Source of the DNA: a virus
Direction: 5' to 3' (one strand)
IMG/VR virus record: IMGVR_UViG_3300033143_003502
Coordinates: 1 to 48,362 of that record
DNA length: 48,362 bases
The notes beneath the pieces were generated by a model that saw only the letters and a program-made list of their open reading frames with translations, was not told where the DNA came from and searched no databases. The translations under genes were made by a program, and so were the position numbers. This document shows positions 29,245 through 38,880 of this stretch, in pieces (the stretch's first letter is position 1; each line of letters begins with the position of its first letter).

Positions 29245-31815
29245 ATGTCAACAAATAGAAAGAAAGTCCAAATTGATATTGGCGGAGACGCATCTGAGTA
29301 CGCTGGAGTAGCTAAAGTAGTTAAAAACGCCAATGATACAATGGAGAAGTCTTTTACGAAATTAGCCACTGCAAACAAAGAATTTGCTACATTGACTACG
29401 TTTCCTCATCTTAAAAATTTCCCTAAAATTCTAAATGTAATGGACAAAATTAAAGAAGCAAGTAAAGTTAGGGATGTTGTCATGGGGCCAAATAAAACTG
29501 CACCAAACTTTCCAATAGTACCTTATGTTGATCCGAAAGCATTAGCTAAAATCGATCCCAATATACAACACCACTTGGCGACAGTAGGTAAGAAAATGTC
29601 AACATTTAAAGTGCTTCAGAATCATTTAATAAATGCTCAAAAAGGATATGGAAATTTAAAAACTAGAGTGCAAGGTGCACATGCAGGATTTTTAGGTTTT
29701 ATTAATGGTATAAATAATGCAGGATTTGCAATGGGAAATACAACAAATCAAGCTGGACAATTAGATCAAGAACTGCAACAAAAACCTAAAGATACAAAGA
29801 AAGCAGGTATAGGTTTTGGAAATCTAGCAAAAATGCTTAAAGGTGCAGGTAGAACATTAGCATGGTTCGGGTTCCGTCTTACAATGATGGGAAGGATGAT
29901 GACCAGATTTTTAACTGGAGTTTTAAGTAAAGCATTAGCAAACTTTGGAAATTGGGAAAAAATGATCCAAGACGTAGGATTTGCACTGGCTTGGATGTCA
30001 GCACAAGGAACATTAACTGATCGAACACAACAAGCATTTATCGATACAATATCAGAAGGCCCAAAAGCAGCGTATGATTTCCAAGCTGCAATGACGGACT
30101 TGAACAATGCTTTTGGAAAAATTGGAGGAGATATCGCAGGAATATTTGTACCAGCAATTCACAAACTTGCAAGCATATTAAGAATCATCTGGGATGAAGC
30201 AGGGCCTCAAGTTATAGCAGTTATGGAATCATTAGTTGGGCCTGAAGGGCCTCTCACCAAGCTGTTCGATTTGTTAGAAAAACATGGCGGAAATATGTTA
30301 ATAGCATTCGCTGATGGGTTAACAATTGCAGCAAATGCTATGACATGGTTGTTTGGAGTATTAGAACCATATCTACCAGAGATAGCTAAATTCTTAGGTA
30401 TATTAATTGGTTTGTCACCAATATTAGTTTTGGTAGGATTAGCACTATTCACAATGTCAGTACCTCTACAAGCGTTAGGAGTTATATTGGGGCCTGTAAT
30501 TTCGCTTGTATCTACATTGTTTGGTGGGTTCTTAGGACTTATGGGTGGAATCCCTCTATTAATTGCGGCATTTGCATTGGCAGCACTTGGATTAGATGCA
30601 TTTGGTGTTGATGTAGATGACATATTAGATAAAATAGAAGAATACTTTGTGATTGCAGCAGATTATATTTGGGGTGTCCTTTCAGGAATTGATTGGGCAG
30701 GAGCATTTGAAACATTAAAAACTTTTACAAGTAAAATATTATTAAGAATGGCAGAATGGATAGGTAGTGCTTATGAATGGGCATTTAACACGTTTGGAAA
30801 AATAGATTGGGAACAAGTATTCTATGATCTATCGGTATTTGCAATGAACTTACTTACATGGATATTTGATTTAATTGGAGATATTGGTAGAACATTTAAA
30901 GGACATTTCGATAAAGTCTATTGGCCATCAGTTTTTGAATCACTTGTAAATTTCATCTTAGGTATAGGAACTCTTATAGCAAATACAATTGGAACTGCTG
31001 TAGTATTGGTTGCACAAAATTTACCAACATGGTTAAAAGATTGGACGGCAGCGTTTGATAAAGTTTGGTCAGGTATGAAAGATGGTATAAGTAGAGCAGT
31101 TTTCAAAGCAATACAAGGATTATTAAATAAATTGCCGACTTGGTTAAAGAAATTATTAGGCATAGACGGAGCAAAAATTGATTACTCAAGTGGAGGAGCT
31201 AGAACAGGAAACGAATCATTACCTACACATATAGCAACAGAAGACGAATTAAATGAAATGTCAGAGATGGAAAGAGCAATATTAGCACAAAATAAAGCAT
31301 TAGCAGAAGAAGCAGCAGCAAAAATACAATTAGGTGTGATTAATAATACTCTTGCAGACTCACTTGGAAATTTCTCAGATGAAGAATTAATAGCAACACA
31401 AAGAGCAAACGATATGATGCTAACAACAGCCGAAATTGCAGATCAATTACAACTAGCACGAAAAGCAATGGAAGATGCAACTAATGCAACCGATGATATG
31501 TCAGATTCTCAATCAAATTTCCAAAAAACCACAGATGAAATATATATGCGTAGCATAGGCGATGACATATTTAGAAACATGTCACTGGCGACAAAGGGAT
31601 ATGATATGGCGAGAAATTCATTATTAGGATTTACATCAGCACAGACAAGTATGGGAATCATTGGTGGAATTGGACAACCTACACCTATAACACAAACTAA
31701 TGCTTTCGATATAGTATTTAGAGAATTCACATTAACATCAAACGCTGACATAGACTACTTAGTAGACGAAGTTAGCAGAGCAATAGCAGAAAAAGTAGAG
31801 AGTGTATCACGATGA
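29245..31815 (+). CDS. tape measure protein
   Basis: At 856 residues, this is the second-longest gene of the tail operon and lies directly after the chaperone pair, the fixed place of tape measure genes. The N-terminal 200 residues are helical and hydrophilic. Several hydrophobic segments follow (about 205-225, 365-400 and 400-455, with GLALFTM, LFGGFLGLMGGIPLLIAAFALAALG). Repeated tryptophan-glycine helices (WAGAFETL, WEQVFYDL, WPSVFESL) are spaced about 45 residues apart. The C-terminal third is helical and alanine-rich. The protein should set tail length and help DNA cross the envelope. Start ATG follows the upstream TAA directly. Confidence 0.9.
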   Translation: MSTNRKKVQIDIGGDASEYAGVAKVVKNANDTMEKSFTKLATANKEFATLTTFPHLKNFPKILNVMDKIKEASKVRDVVMGPNKTAPNFPIVPYVDPKALAKIDPNIQHHLATVGKKMSTFKVLQNHLINAQKGYGNLKTRVQGAHAGFLGFINGINNAGFAMGNTTNQAGQLDQELQQKPKDTKKAGIGFGNLAKMLKGAGRTLAWFGFRLTMMGRMMTRFLTGVLSKALANFGNWEKMIQDVGFALAWMSAQGTLTDRTQQAFIDTISEGPKAAYDFQAAMTDLNNAFGKIGGDIAGIFVPAIHKLASILRIIWDEAGPQVIAVMESLVGPEGPLTKLFDLLEKHGGNMLIAFADGLTIAANAMTWLFGVLEPYLPEIAKFLGILIGLSPILVLVGLALFTMSVPLQALGVILGPVISLVSTLFGGFLGLMGGIPLLIAAFALAALGLDAFGVDVDDILDKIEEYFVIAADYIWGVLSGIDWAGAFETLKTFTSKILLRMAEWIGSAYEWAFNTFGKIDWEQVFYDLSVFAMNLLTWIFDLIGDIGRTFKGHFDKVYWPSVFESLVNFILGIGTLIANTIGTAVVLVAQNLPTWLKDWTAAFDKVWSGMKDGISRAVFKAIQGLLNKLPTWLKKLLGIDGAKIDYSSGGARTGNESLPTHIATEDELNEMSEMERAILAQNKALAEEAAAKIQLGVINNTLADSLGNFSDEELIATQRANDMMLTTAEIADQLQLARKAMEDATNATDDMSDSQSNFQKTTDEIYMRSIGDDIFRNMSLATKGYDMARNSLLGFTSAQTSMGIIGGIGQPTPITQTNAFDIVFREFTLTSNADIDYLVDEVSRAIAEKVESVSR

Positions 31816-32684
31816 GTTGGACATTTGGTAGAGTAACGTTTCCGAAGCCACCTAATAAAGTGGCATTTAAATCAAAACTTACATCACAAAAGATTCCTAG
31901 ATTCTTAGAGGCTCCTATGTTACTACACATGGGCCCAGATAATAAACAAATATCTATGGAAGGAGAATTCTTTGATAATATTAGTCCGTTATCAACAATT
32001 TACAGTACATATATAGAACCAATAGAAAGATATGCAAGCACACGTATGGTTATAGATTTACCACTGTTGGGAGATGCCTTTGGTTCAGGTGTAACAGCAC
32101 AAACTTCTACATGGCACGAAGAAAACACTAGCATGTTTAAAATGACAGGTAACGATCAAGTACAATATGAAAAATCTGTCAGGGTAAGATTTGATGGAGG
32201 TGGATTAATATATCGAGACTTCGATACAAATCAAGATTTTAAACATCATAACTTTGTAAGTATTTGGCACAAAGGAGACAACGATAGATCATTCCAAGTC
32301 ACCTTTTATAACGAAGTAGAATCAGGTAAAACTAACGGATATAGATTTTACTTTACAACAGATCAAACTTGGGAACAAGCCTTTATAGCAATCTCAACAG
32401 CAGATTACACATCATCTATCGTAAATACAGTTGGATCTCCTACAGGTTGGGACAAAATTAGAAGCATAGTTATTGAACCATCAACATCATCAGGTACAGC
32501 TAACGATTATTGGTTTGATGCAATGTATGTTGGACAGGGTTGGAAATTAAACGCTCCCGGATCAAGATACGATGGAATCTATACAATCATGGATTGGACA
32601 ATTGAAGAGGAAGGCGGAAACACTAGAAGCCTATCATGGAAACTAACATTAGCTGATAAAACTCAGAGCTTTGGTGATATATAA
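31812..32684 (+). CDS. distal tail (Dit-like) protein with inserted carbohydrate-binding-like domain
   Basis: This 290-residue protein follows the tape measure gene, where distal tail proteins are encoded. The N-terminal 75 residues and the last 40 (MDWTIEEEGGNTRSLSWKLTLADK) look like the split Dit beta barrel. Between them (about 95-245) is a beta-rich insert with TSMFKMTGND, DGGGLIYRDF and WFDAMYVGQGW, reminiscent of carbohydrate-binding modules found in other phage Dit proteins. It would join tube to hub and perhaps touch sugars on the host. It overlaps both neighbours. Confidence 0.7.
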   Translation: MSWTFGRVTFPKPPNKVAFKSKLTSQKIPRFLEAPMLLHMGPDNKQISMEGEFFDNISPLSTIYSTYIEPIERYASTRMVIDLPLLGDAFGSGVTAQTSTWHEENTSMFKMTGNDQVQYEKSVRVRFDGGGLIYRDFDTNQDFKHHNFVSIWHKGDNDRSFQVTFYNEVESGKTNGYRFYFTTDQTWEQAFIAISTADYTSSIVNTVGSPTGWDKIRSIVIEPSTSSGTANDYWFDAMYVGQGWKLNAPGSRYDGIYTIMDWTIEEEGGNTRSLSWKLTLADKTQSFGDI

Positions 32685-35600
32685 TGACGTATGCGGTTTA
32701 TTTAAATGGAGCTTATCTTCCTGCAACAGTAAAAGAAATTAGGCAAGAATTAAATGGTATTGAATATGCAATTATATCTTTAGAAAATAATGAATCTAAT
32801 AGAAGCCTAGTAGATGTTGATGTATCAGTAGAAATTAAATTTTTCAATACTTCAATTTTTGAAGGGACATTACAGAAAGTTAAATATTTAGATAGCACTT
32901 TAGAATGTACCATTTTTGACACAGTATATGATAAGTTAAGTAAAAAATATATTAACGGAGATTATGATTATGCTACAGCTACAGGAAACTCAATCTTGAC
33001 AGCTATTGCAACAGCCGGAGGAGTATCTTCAGGAGGAGCTACTGCTGATCCAGTTTCAGTAAGATATAATAGAACAATTTGTATGGATGCAGTTAAATTC
33101 TTAGCACAATCTTTAAATCTTGACTATTATCCTGAAACTGGAACACATATTACTATCGGTACAAGAGGATCTCCAAAAGGAGTTATACCTGTTAGAACAG
33201 TTTCACGTAGAGCAGTTGATAGACACGCAAAAAGAGATAAAGTAGAAATTCGTGGATATGACCTAGATGGAAACGACATATTAGGAGAAGCTGGTGCAGG
33301 AACAGATGTCGCAGTATTCACAGAGAAAAGAATTGCAGACGAAGATTCACTTGATAGAATAGCAGAATATAAACTAGCACAATTAAACAAAGAATCAAGT
33401 GGAGTAAAATTAGCTATAGATATGGCATACGCTTATAGACTATATCCCGGAGACGAAATTACCCTTTCAGAAATAGGTTTAACTTTACAGGGAGATTTCC
33501 GAATTTGGAGAATTACTAAGAAAGCTACAATAGCAGATGTTGAAGTAGATGTGTCCGAAGCACTATTAGAAAAAATATTAAACGGTCAAAGAGACTTAGA
33601 AGATCAAGGAATTTATTCAGTACCTTCAGGTGGTTTAGATAATCCATCGGGAGCACCGGGAACACCTGCAACACCTACAACATCAAATGTTAAAGAAGGA
33701 ATTAGAGTTAGATGGACTGAAAGTAGTGAAGGAGACTTGGATTATTATGAACTCTGGAAACATACAGGAAGTTATATCAACTCAGGTTCAAAACTTGCTG
33801 AAGTTAGAACAACATACTTTACAGATGTAGAGTTACCTTCGTATGAAGATTATTATTATTATGCAATTAAAGCAGTGGACAGAGTTGGAAATATTTCAGG
33901 ATTCAGTAGTGTCGCAAGCGGATTCCAAAGATTTATAGCTAGTGGTGATATTGGAGAAGATGCAATTACAGCATTACAACTTGCAGATTTAGCTGTAGAT
34001 AACAATCACATCGCTGTCAATGCTATCAGAGGAAATGTCATTAGTGCGGCAGCCATCACTAGAGAGAAACTGTTAGATGGTGTTGTAACTTCAGGAGTTA
34101 TAGCTCCTAGCTCAATCATTGCAAACAATATCAAAGCAGGAGCAATCGAAACTGAGAAAATTGCAGCAAGTGCGATAGTTGCAGCTAAAATTGAAGCTGG
34201 TGCAATCACAACAAACAAAATTGGTGCAGATCAAGTTATAGGTACACATATATTAGCAGGAGAAATTACAGCCGCACACATAGAAGCAGGTGCAATTACT
34301 ACTACACACCTTTCAGCTTCAGCAGTTACAGCAGGAAAGATTTCAGCAGACGCTATCTTTTTAGGATTGAGTGTTGAAGATATAGAATTACACTTACCTT
34401 TCGAAGACGATCAAGGAGAAGATTATGCACATGACTATAGCGGAACAGCAATTTCTGGAGCATTTGATGGTTCAGGAGCTTCTGCTCCCGCAGTTTGGAC
34501 GACTAGCGGTAAGTTTGGTTCAGGTGCAGACTTTACACCACACTCAGGTTCAAAGATAAATCTAAGTTCAACAATTACATTAACAGGAGCGTGGACAGTA
34601 TCAGGATGGTTCAATATCGTAGGATATGGAGGAACTCCGGGAATTTGTGGACACGCAACTGCTTACGCAAACGGTAGAATAGCTTTTGCAACAGATGCAC
34701 AAGGAATTCAAATTTATACAGTTGGAGACACACAATTGTGTGGTATTAATACTACGTTTCCAACAGCTACATGGTTCCATCTAGTAATTACAAGAGATGG
34801 ATCAAACAATATCAAAATTTACATGGACGGTGAAGATGTTACAGGAGCATCACAAACCGCTACTGGAAATATTCTAGTCCAGAGAATAGGAGACAATCCT
34901 TATGACTCAGGATGGACGAATTTAAATGGTTATCTAGACGAATTTAAATTATGGAATAGACAGGTATCAGGAGATGATATCAAGTCACTTTATCGATTAG
35001 GTGCTGTCCCGAACACCTATACTAGAATTACACAAGGGATGATAGAAGCAGATGCTATCAAAGGTCGGCACATCGATGCTGACGTAATCACAGCAAACCA
35101 CATCTTTGCAGGAACAATCACTAAGACCGAAACAGATGGTACAATCGCCTTGACAGACGGTACAAGATCGATTACTATCTACCCGACGGGTTCGCTTCCT
35201 GCGGCTGCTGGATGGGCGGGAAAACACGTATATCTGACATCAGATGATATCGTGTACTTTAGTGACGGAGTAAATTGGGTGCCAACCGACGTGTCAAAAG
35301 CATGGGACGATGCCTATACATCAGACAGGAAACTAACGCATGTGCCTTTGTCTGATTCATGGTGGGGAATGGGAACTGACGGAGATTTACAAACATCAGG
35401 AGATGTATTGTTAACAACTCCCGTCAAAATGTACGAAAATCTTACTGTAGATGCAGGAGATAAATTATATACAGAATTAGGATCATTGATAATATATGTT
35501 CATGCATCATGTGTTATTAATGGAACTATCGAAGTAGGATACTCTGCACCGGGAGGATCAGGAGCAATGTATGCTAATGGAGGAGGAAGAGGCGGAGACG

Positions 35601-36403
35601 CTGGAGGAGTCTTGATGATATTCGCAAAGAATCTACACGGTAGTGGTAGCATTATCGCAGATGGAAGCGGTGGAAATTTAGGTAAAAGCGGTTATGAAGG
35701 CATTTCCGGCATAGATGGTGAAACTGGAGAAGATGGATGGGTTGGACAATTTGAAGGAAACTCATTTGACGCACCAACTGGAGGAACAGGAGCAGAATAT
35801 AACCAATCTGAAGGTAATGGTTTAGGTGGCTTAGGTTCTCCACCAGCATGGGAATTATCTACGTTCGCAGTACAATATGCTTATAATGCAGGCTTAACTG
35901 GAATGCCAATTCTCTATGGACATGGATCAACTGGAGGTGGAGGAGGCGGAGGAGGTTTGGGTACTGCATCTTCTTGGATTCCGGGTGGTGGAGGTGGAGG
36001 CGGTGGCGGACTCTGGGGAGCAGGAGGAGACGGAGGAGACGGTGAACAATATACTGGTGGTGCTCCGGGCGATAACGGAGGAGGAGGAGCAGGAGGCGGT
36101 GGTGCAGGAGGCATTATCGTAACTGTCACTACAAACTTAGGAAATGCATTAGACGCATACGTTAGAGGCGGAGCGGGAGGAGTAGGTGGAGTAGGAAACG
36201 ATCCACAATATTCCGGAGATGGAGGTGGTGGAGGTGGTGGAGGTGGTGGAATGATCATCAATATTGCTGACAGCGATAATCTTGGTGGCAGTGCATCAGG
36301 AGGAGCAGGTGGATATTCCGACAGTGGTAGTAATGGTTCTGCTGGAGAAGCCGGAAATGAATTTTTCTTCCGAATAGACGATTTCTTGGTGGCACAATCA
36401 TGA
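32684..36403 (+). CDS. tail hub and receptor-binding fibre, 1239 aa
   Basis: This is the longest protein of the window. Residues 1-310 look like a baseplate hub (Tal/gp44-like) domain. A fibronectin type III-like domain spans about 325-410, ending YAIKAVDRVGNISGFS. Repeats of the kind IxAGAITxxKI (422-562) probably form a trimeric fibre shaft. A LamG/concanavalin-like domain lies at 565-774. The end (about 945-1235) is extremely glycine-rich, with runs of up to nine Gly, like the polyglycine-helix receptor tips of some T4-like phage adhesins. It likely binds a host glycan or surface protein. Its start overlaps the upstream stop. Confidence 0.88.
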   Translation: MTYAVYLNGAYLPATVKEIRQELNGIEYAIISLENNESNRSLVDVDVSVEIKFFNTSIFEGTLQKVKYLDSTLECTIFDTVYDKLSKKYINGDYDYATATGNSILTAIATAGGVSSGGATADPVSVRYNRTICMDAVKFLAQSLNLDYYPETGTHITIGTRGSPKGVIPVRTVSRRAVDRHAKRDKVEIRGYDLDGNDILGEAGAGTDVAVFTEKRIADEDSLDRIAEYKLAQLNKESSGVKLAIDMAYAYRLYPGDEITLSEIGLTLQGDFRIWRITKKATIADVEVDVSEALLEKILNGQRDLEDQGIYSVPSGGLDNPSGAPGTPATPTTSNVKEGIRVRWTESSEGDLDYYELWKHTGSYINSGSKLAEVRTTYFTDVELPSYEDYYYYAIKAVDRVGNISGFSSVASGFQRFIASGDIGEDAITALQLADLAVDNNHIAVNAIRGNVISAAAITREKLLDGVVTSGVIAPSSIIANNIKAGAIETEKIAASAIVAAKIEAGAITTNKIGADQVIGTHILAGEITAAHIEAGAITTTHLSASAVTAGKISADAIFLGLSVEDIELHLPFEDDQGEDYAHDYSGTAISGAFDGSGASAPAVWTTSGKFGSGADFTPHSGSKINLSSTITLTGAWTVSGWFNIVGYGGTPGICGHATAYANGRIAFATDAQGIQIYTVGDTQLCGINTTFPTATWFHLVITRDGSNNIKIYMDGEDVTGASQTATGNILVQRIGDNPYDSGWTNLNGYLDEFKLWNRQVSGDDIKSLYRLGAVPNTYTRITQGMIEADAIKGRHIDADVITANHIFAGTITKTETDGTIALTDGTRSITIYPTGSLPAAAGWAGKHVYLTSDDIVYFSDGVNWVPTDVSKAWDDAYTSDRKLTHVPLSDSWWGMGTDGDLQTSGDVLLTTPVKMYENLTVDAGDKLYTELGSLIIYVHASCVINGTIEVGYSAPGGSGAMYANGGGRGGDAGGVLMIFAKNLHGSGSIIADGSGGNLGKSGYEGISGIDGETGEDGWVGQFEGNSFDAPTGGTGAEYNQSEGNGLGGLGSPPAWELSTFAVQYAYNAGLTGMPILYGHGSTGGGGGGGGLGTASSWIPGGGGGGGGGLWGAGGDGGDGEQYTGGAPGDNGGGGAGGGGAGGIIVTVTTNLGNALDAYVRGGAGGVGGVGNDPQYSGDGGGGGGGGGGMIINIADSDNLGGSASGGAGGYSDSGSNGSAGEAGNEFFFRIDDFLVAQS

Positions 36404-36678
36404 GAGCAACAACAATAACTAAAGATGGAAAACGATACGTTAAAGTGAAATCATCACTTGAAGGTAAAGAAATCCTCATTGAAATAGGTAAAAACGAAAG
36501 AATATCTATGTCAGACTTAAAAATATACGCTTTTATAACAAAAGCAGTTGAAGAACTAACACACGACAACTTTAAAAAATTAGACAAAGAAGTGAAAGAT
36601 AAAACTAAATTAAACAAAGACCTTTCAGACGAAATATTAGCAGACCTCGCACTAATCAAAACACACCTCGGAATTTAA
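36400..36678 (+). CDS. small helical protein after the fibre gene, 92 aa
   Basis: Not recognised. The N-terminal half has strands (TTITKDGKRYVKVKSSLEGKE) and the C-terminal half is a charged helix with a coiled-coil pattern. It overlaps the fibre gene by 4 nt, a place often used for fibre assembly chaperones. That role is inferred from position only. It is followed by a T6 terminator. Confidence 0.7.
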   Translation: MRATTITKDGKRYVKVKSSLEGKEILIEIGKNERISMSDLKIYAFITKAVEELTHDNFKKLDKEVKDKTKLNKDLSDEILADLALIKTHLGI

Positions 36679-36695
36679 ACGTACAATATTTACTC

Positions 36696-36701
36696 TTTTT
36701 T
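36696..36701 (+). terminator. T6 terminator of the tail operon
   Basis: Six T residues lie about 18 nt after the stop at 36678, before a fresh promoter. Confidence 0.4.
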
Positions 36702-36709
36702 AAACTAAA

Positions 36710-36729
36710 AATAGAAACATTTAATAAGT
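36710..36729 (+). promoter_or_regulatory. promoter, TAGAAAC-TTTAA type
   Basis: AATAGAAACATTTAATAAGT is centred about 25 nt before the TTG at 36748. The same AATAGAAAC lead occurs on the minus strand before the portal gene (43629-43648) and the gene at 38880 (38903-38924). Confidence 0.62.
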
Positions 36730-36747
36730 AAATCACTTATACATTAT

Positions 36748-37044
36748 TTGTCAAGTAAATTGGGCATCACATTAAAATTTAAACCTATCGTTGATGCTAT
36801 ACTAGAACATCTAAAAACAAAGGAACCAAACGATATACTCTTTGTTGTCGGTGGGAAAACGTATAAAGTCAAAGAAGTCAGAAATCACATGGTTAATCAG
36901 GATAAAGTAGCTGTAAAACTTTTAACTTTTGCATTGAAAGCAAACGGATGCCAATGTCAAGAGGAAAGAGGAATACTTTTATCACCACAAACAATTACAG
37001 ATGAACAAATCAATAAAACAGTCCAAATGTTTAAGGTGAATTGA
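36748..37044 (+). CDS. hypothetical protein, 98 aa (TTG start)
   Basis: Not recognised. No ATG is available at the 5' end; the TTG at 36748 stands about 25 nt after the TATA centre, as expected for a leaderless mRNA. The protein is alpha-beta with ILFVVGGKTYKVKEVRNHM near the middle and a CQC pair near residue 74. It ends just before the caspase-like gene; the GGTGA site for that gene lies inside its final codons, so the two are probably expressed together. Confidence 0.65.
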   Translation: MSSKLGITLKFKPIVDAILEHLKTKEPNDILFVVGGKTYKVKEVRNHMVNQDKVAVKLLTFALKANGCQCQEERGILLSPQTITDEQINKTVQMFKVN

Positions 37045-37046
37045 TC

Positions 37047-37733
37047 ATGACTAAGAAACTGCTAAACGTATCACCCAAATTCGACAAGCCAACAGAAGTG
37101 TGCACACTCTGGAATGAGAAATTTTTAGAAAGATGTAAAACACATAATCCTCCAATAATAACGTCACTCTTAGGAGAAGATGCAACTCCAGTAATGTTCA
37201 TGGGAAATTTAGAAGAAAGTGATATAATTGTTTTCTTCGATCATGGCATTGAATCTGCTTTAATAGGGCATAATAAATCAAAGTTAATTACAATAAAAGA
37301 TGCAGATAAATTGAAAGGCAAAAAAGTATTTGCTATGGCATGTTTATCTGCGAAAGAGTTGGGAGTAGAGGCTTATCACAAAGGAGCAAAAGAATATTGG
37401 GGATCTCTGGAATCATTAGGCTTTACAATGGAAGATCACGAATTGTTTGGTGAAGTATTTGTTGAAGGTGCATATCAGAGATTTTGTGAAGATAGACCAA
37501 TCGAAGAAGTTTATCAAAATATGATCAACCACTTTGAAGAGCAAAAAAGCAAGACGGATAACCCTTGGACTAAGATGTGGCTACAATCAAATGCAGAAAT
37601 GTGGGTTGTATGGTATCAAGACAACATACCTTTACCTATTCCAGAAAAAGGTTTATGGGAAAAGTTTATATCTTGGTTAAAGAAAATCTTCGGATTAGAT
37701 GTTAAAATCGATCCGGGAATGTCTCTAGTTTAG
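37047..37733 (+). CDS. caspase-like (CHAT/gingipain-type) cysteine peptidase homologue
   Basis: ATG 37047 is chosen because GGTGA at 37035-37039 lies 7 nt before it; the TTG at 37041 is the alternative. The 228-residue protein has the caspase-clan pattern: strand IIVFFDHG with His66, then KKVFAMACLSAKELGVEAYHKGAKEYWGS with Cys99, the same order and context as in CHAT and C25-type proteins. The C-terminus carries an amphipathic helix (WEKFISWLKKIFGL) that could attach to a membrane. Cleavage target unknown. It might act in lysis, in maturation or against host responses. Its last 9 nt overlap the convergent ERCC4 gene. Confidence 0.75.
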   Translation: MTKKLLNVSPKFDKPTEVCTLWNEKFLERCKTHNPPIITSLLGEDATPVMFMGNLEESDIIVFFDHGIESALIGHNKSKLITIKDADKLKGKKVFAMACLSAKELGVEAYHKGAKEYWGSLESLGFTMEDHELFGEVFVEGAYQRFCEDRPIEEVYQNMINHFEEQKSKTDNPWTKMWLQSNAEMWVVWYQDNIPLPIPEKGLWEKFISWLKKIFGLDVKIDPGMSLV

Positions 37734-38414
37734 CGTTTTCTTAATATCCTTTTTTATTTTTTTACCTACAGATTTAGACTTACTTATATTGTTAAAGAAA
37801 TGTAACAGTGTCTTATGTTCTCGCATAATCTTTCTAGATGTCTTGGGCCCAACTCCGGGAAATCCCTGTAAGATGTATAGTCTCTTTTGAGACGGACTCA
37901 TAGAATTAGGTGGACTTGAACGTAAAGCAAAAACTTTTTTAGGTTTCTTTTTTTGTTTAACTAAATATATTAAATATTCAATAGTTTCATCTATGTTTTT
38001 AGTATATTCAACACAACAATCCCATTTTCTAATAGCTCTCAAAGCACCCCATATTCTATTTTTTGTGAATCCTTTCTTTCTGAATGAAGTTAATCTTCGA
38101 TTATATGGGCTACCCTCGATAAGAACCCATCTATCTTTAATTCCAGTTTCTTTCATTCGTTTAAGTTGATCCCAAATTCTACCATTTTCCCATTGACCGG
38201 GAGCTATCTTTTTACCTTCGACAGAACCTAAGAAATCTGAAGCAGTTTTACGTTCAATTAAAACCGAATCATCTTGCGTTCTTCCAAATATTAAAAAGTC
38301 TCCTGTGGGTAATTTTTCTAGTTTAGGTGATATTCCAGCTTCAATAAGTCTTGAAATAAAATAAGAGGATTTAGGTTCATCTGTAGTTATTTGTATATCT
38401 ACCAATTCATGCAC
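37725..38414 (-). CDS. ERCC4/XPF-type nuclease with helix-hairpin-helix tail
   Basis: This 229-residue protein has the ERCC4 nuclease signature: acids TDE (11-13), GDFLIFG (38-44) and the core VLIERKTASDFLGSV with ERK-x3-D (54-60). The C-terminal third has a helix-hairpin-helix segment (LQGFPGVGPKTSRKIM) and ends very basic (KKIKKDIKKTLN). Family members cut branched or flapped DNA, as in recombination junctions or replication forks. It is the last gene of the minus-strand head cluster and might resolve branched DNA before packaging. It overlaps its neighbour by 8 nt. Confidence 0.9.
   Translation of the reverse strand: MHELVDIQITTDEPKSSYFISRLIEAGISPKLEKLPTGDFLIFGRTQDDSVLIERKTASDFLGSVEGKKIAPGQWENGRIWDQLKRMKETGIKDRWVLIEGSPYNRRLTSFRKKGFTKNRIWGALRAIRKWDCCVEYTKNIDETIEYLIYLVKQKKKPKKVFALRSSPPNSMSPSQKRLYILQGFPGVGPKTSRKIMREHKTLLHFFNNISKSKSVGKKIKKDIKKTLN
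37750..37763 (+). terminator. plus-strand T-rich terminator inside convergent gene
   Basis: Two T runs (T6 and T7 separated by one A) lie just after the plus-strand stop at 37733. On the minus strand the same bases encode the Lys-rich end of the ERCC4 protein. Confidence 0.4.
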
Positions 38415-38880
38415 CAGACGTATTGTAATAACATTTAAATGTTAATTGCTTGGTGTAAACTTCTTGAGGCAACATTTCATCCTCGATGACATCATATTCT
38501 CCGACAATGCTATTAAAGTTGACACCAGAACGTAACAGGCTTGATCGATTAGCGTGATTAAAGAATCCACCTTTTAATTCGCCAGCAAGTTTTGATCTTT
38601 GTGCAATTCCAGATGCCATAATATCTACTTGCATAGACAGTAATTCCCATCTAGCGTTAGCAGTATCTTGTCCTTCTGTCATTCCTCCAACGTGATGTAT
38701 AGCAACTTGTGGTAGGTCGTGATCTCGCCATCTCTGGCTGTCCCAACCGTATGCTATCCAATCAGATTTGTTTGGTCTAAAACTAATAGGGTTGCCATCA
38801 ATATCTACTTGTTCAATATCTACTAGACTTTGTTGACATGCGTTTACAAATGCATCAATTGCATACTGTTCTGTTGGCAT
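38407..38880 (-). CDS. probable head-tail connector or tail terminator protein
   Basis: This 157-residue protein starts MPTEQYAIDAFVNACQQS and is mixed alpha-beta, with no motif that names the family. Its place two genes after the capsid gene, next to a gp10-like protein, its size and the strand pattern (WELLSMQVDIMASG, YTKQLTFKCYYN) fit tail terminator or connector proteins that close the tail top. It has its own TAGAAAC-type promoter. Confidence 0.6.
   Translation of the reverse strand: MPTEQYAIDAFVNACQQSLVDIEQVDIDGNPISFRPNKSDWIAYGWDSQRWRDHDLPQVAIHHVGGMTEGQDTANARWELLSMQVDIMASGIAQRSKLAGELKGGFFNHANRSSLLRSGVNFNSIVGEYDVIEDEMLPQEVYTKQLTFKCYYNTSGA

Noticed and set aside
35914-36261. Minus-strand proline-rich 115-aa reading frame
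   Set aside because: It is the complement of the glycine-rich end of the fibre gene; poly-Gly codons read as poly-Pro on the other strand. No promoter or ribosome site.
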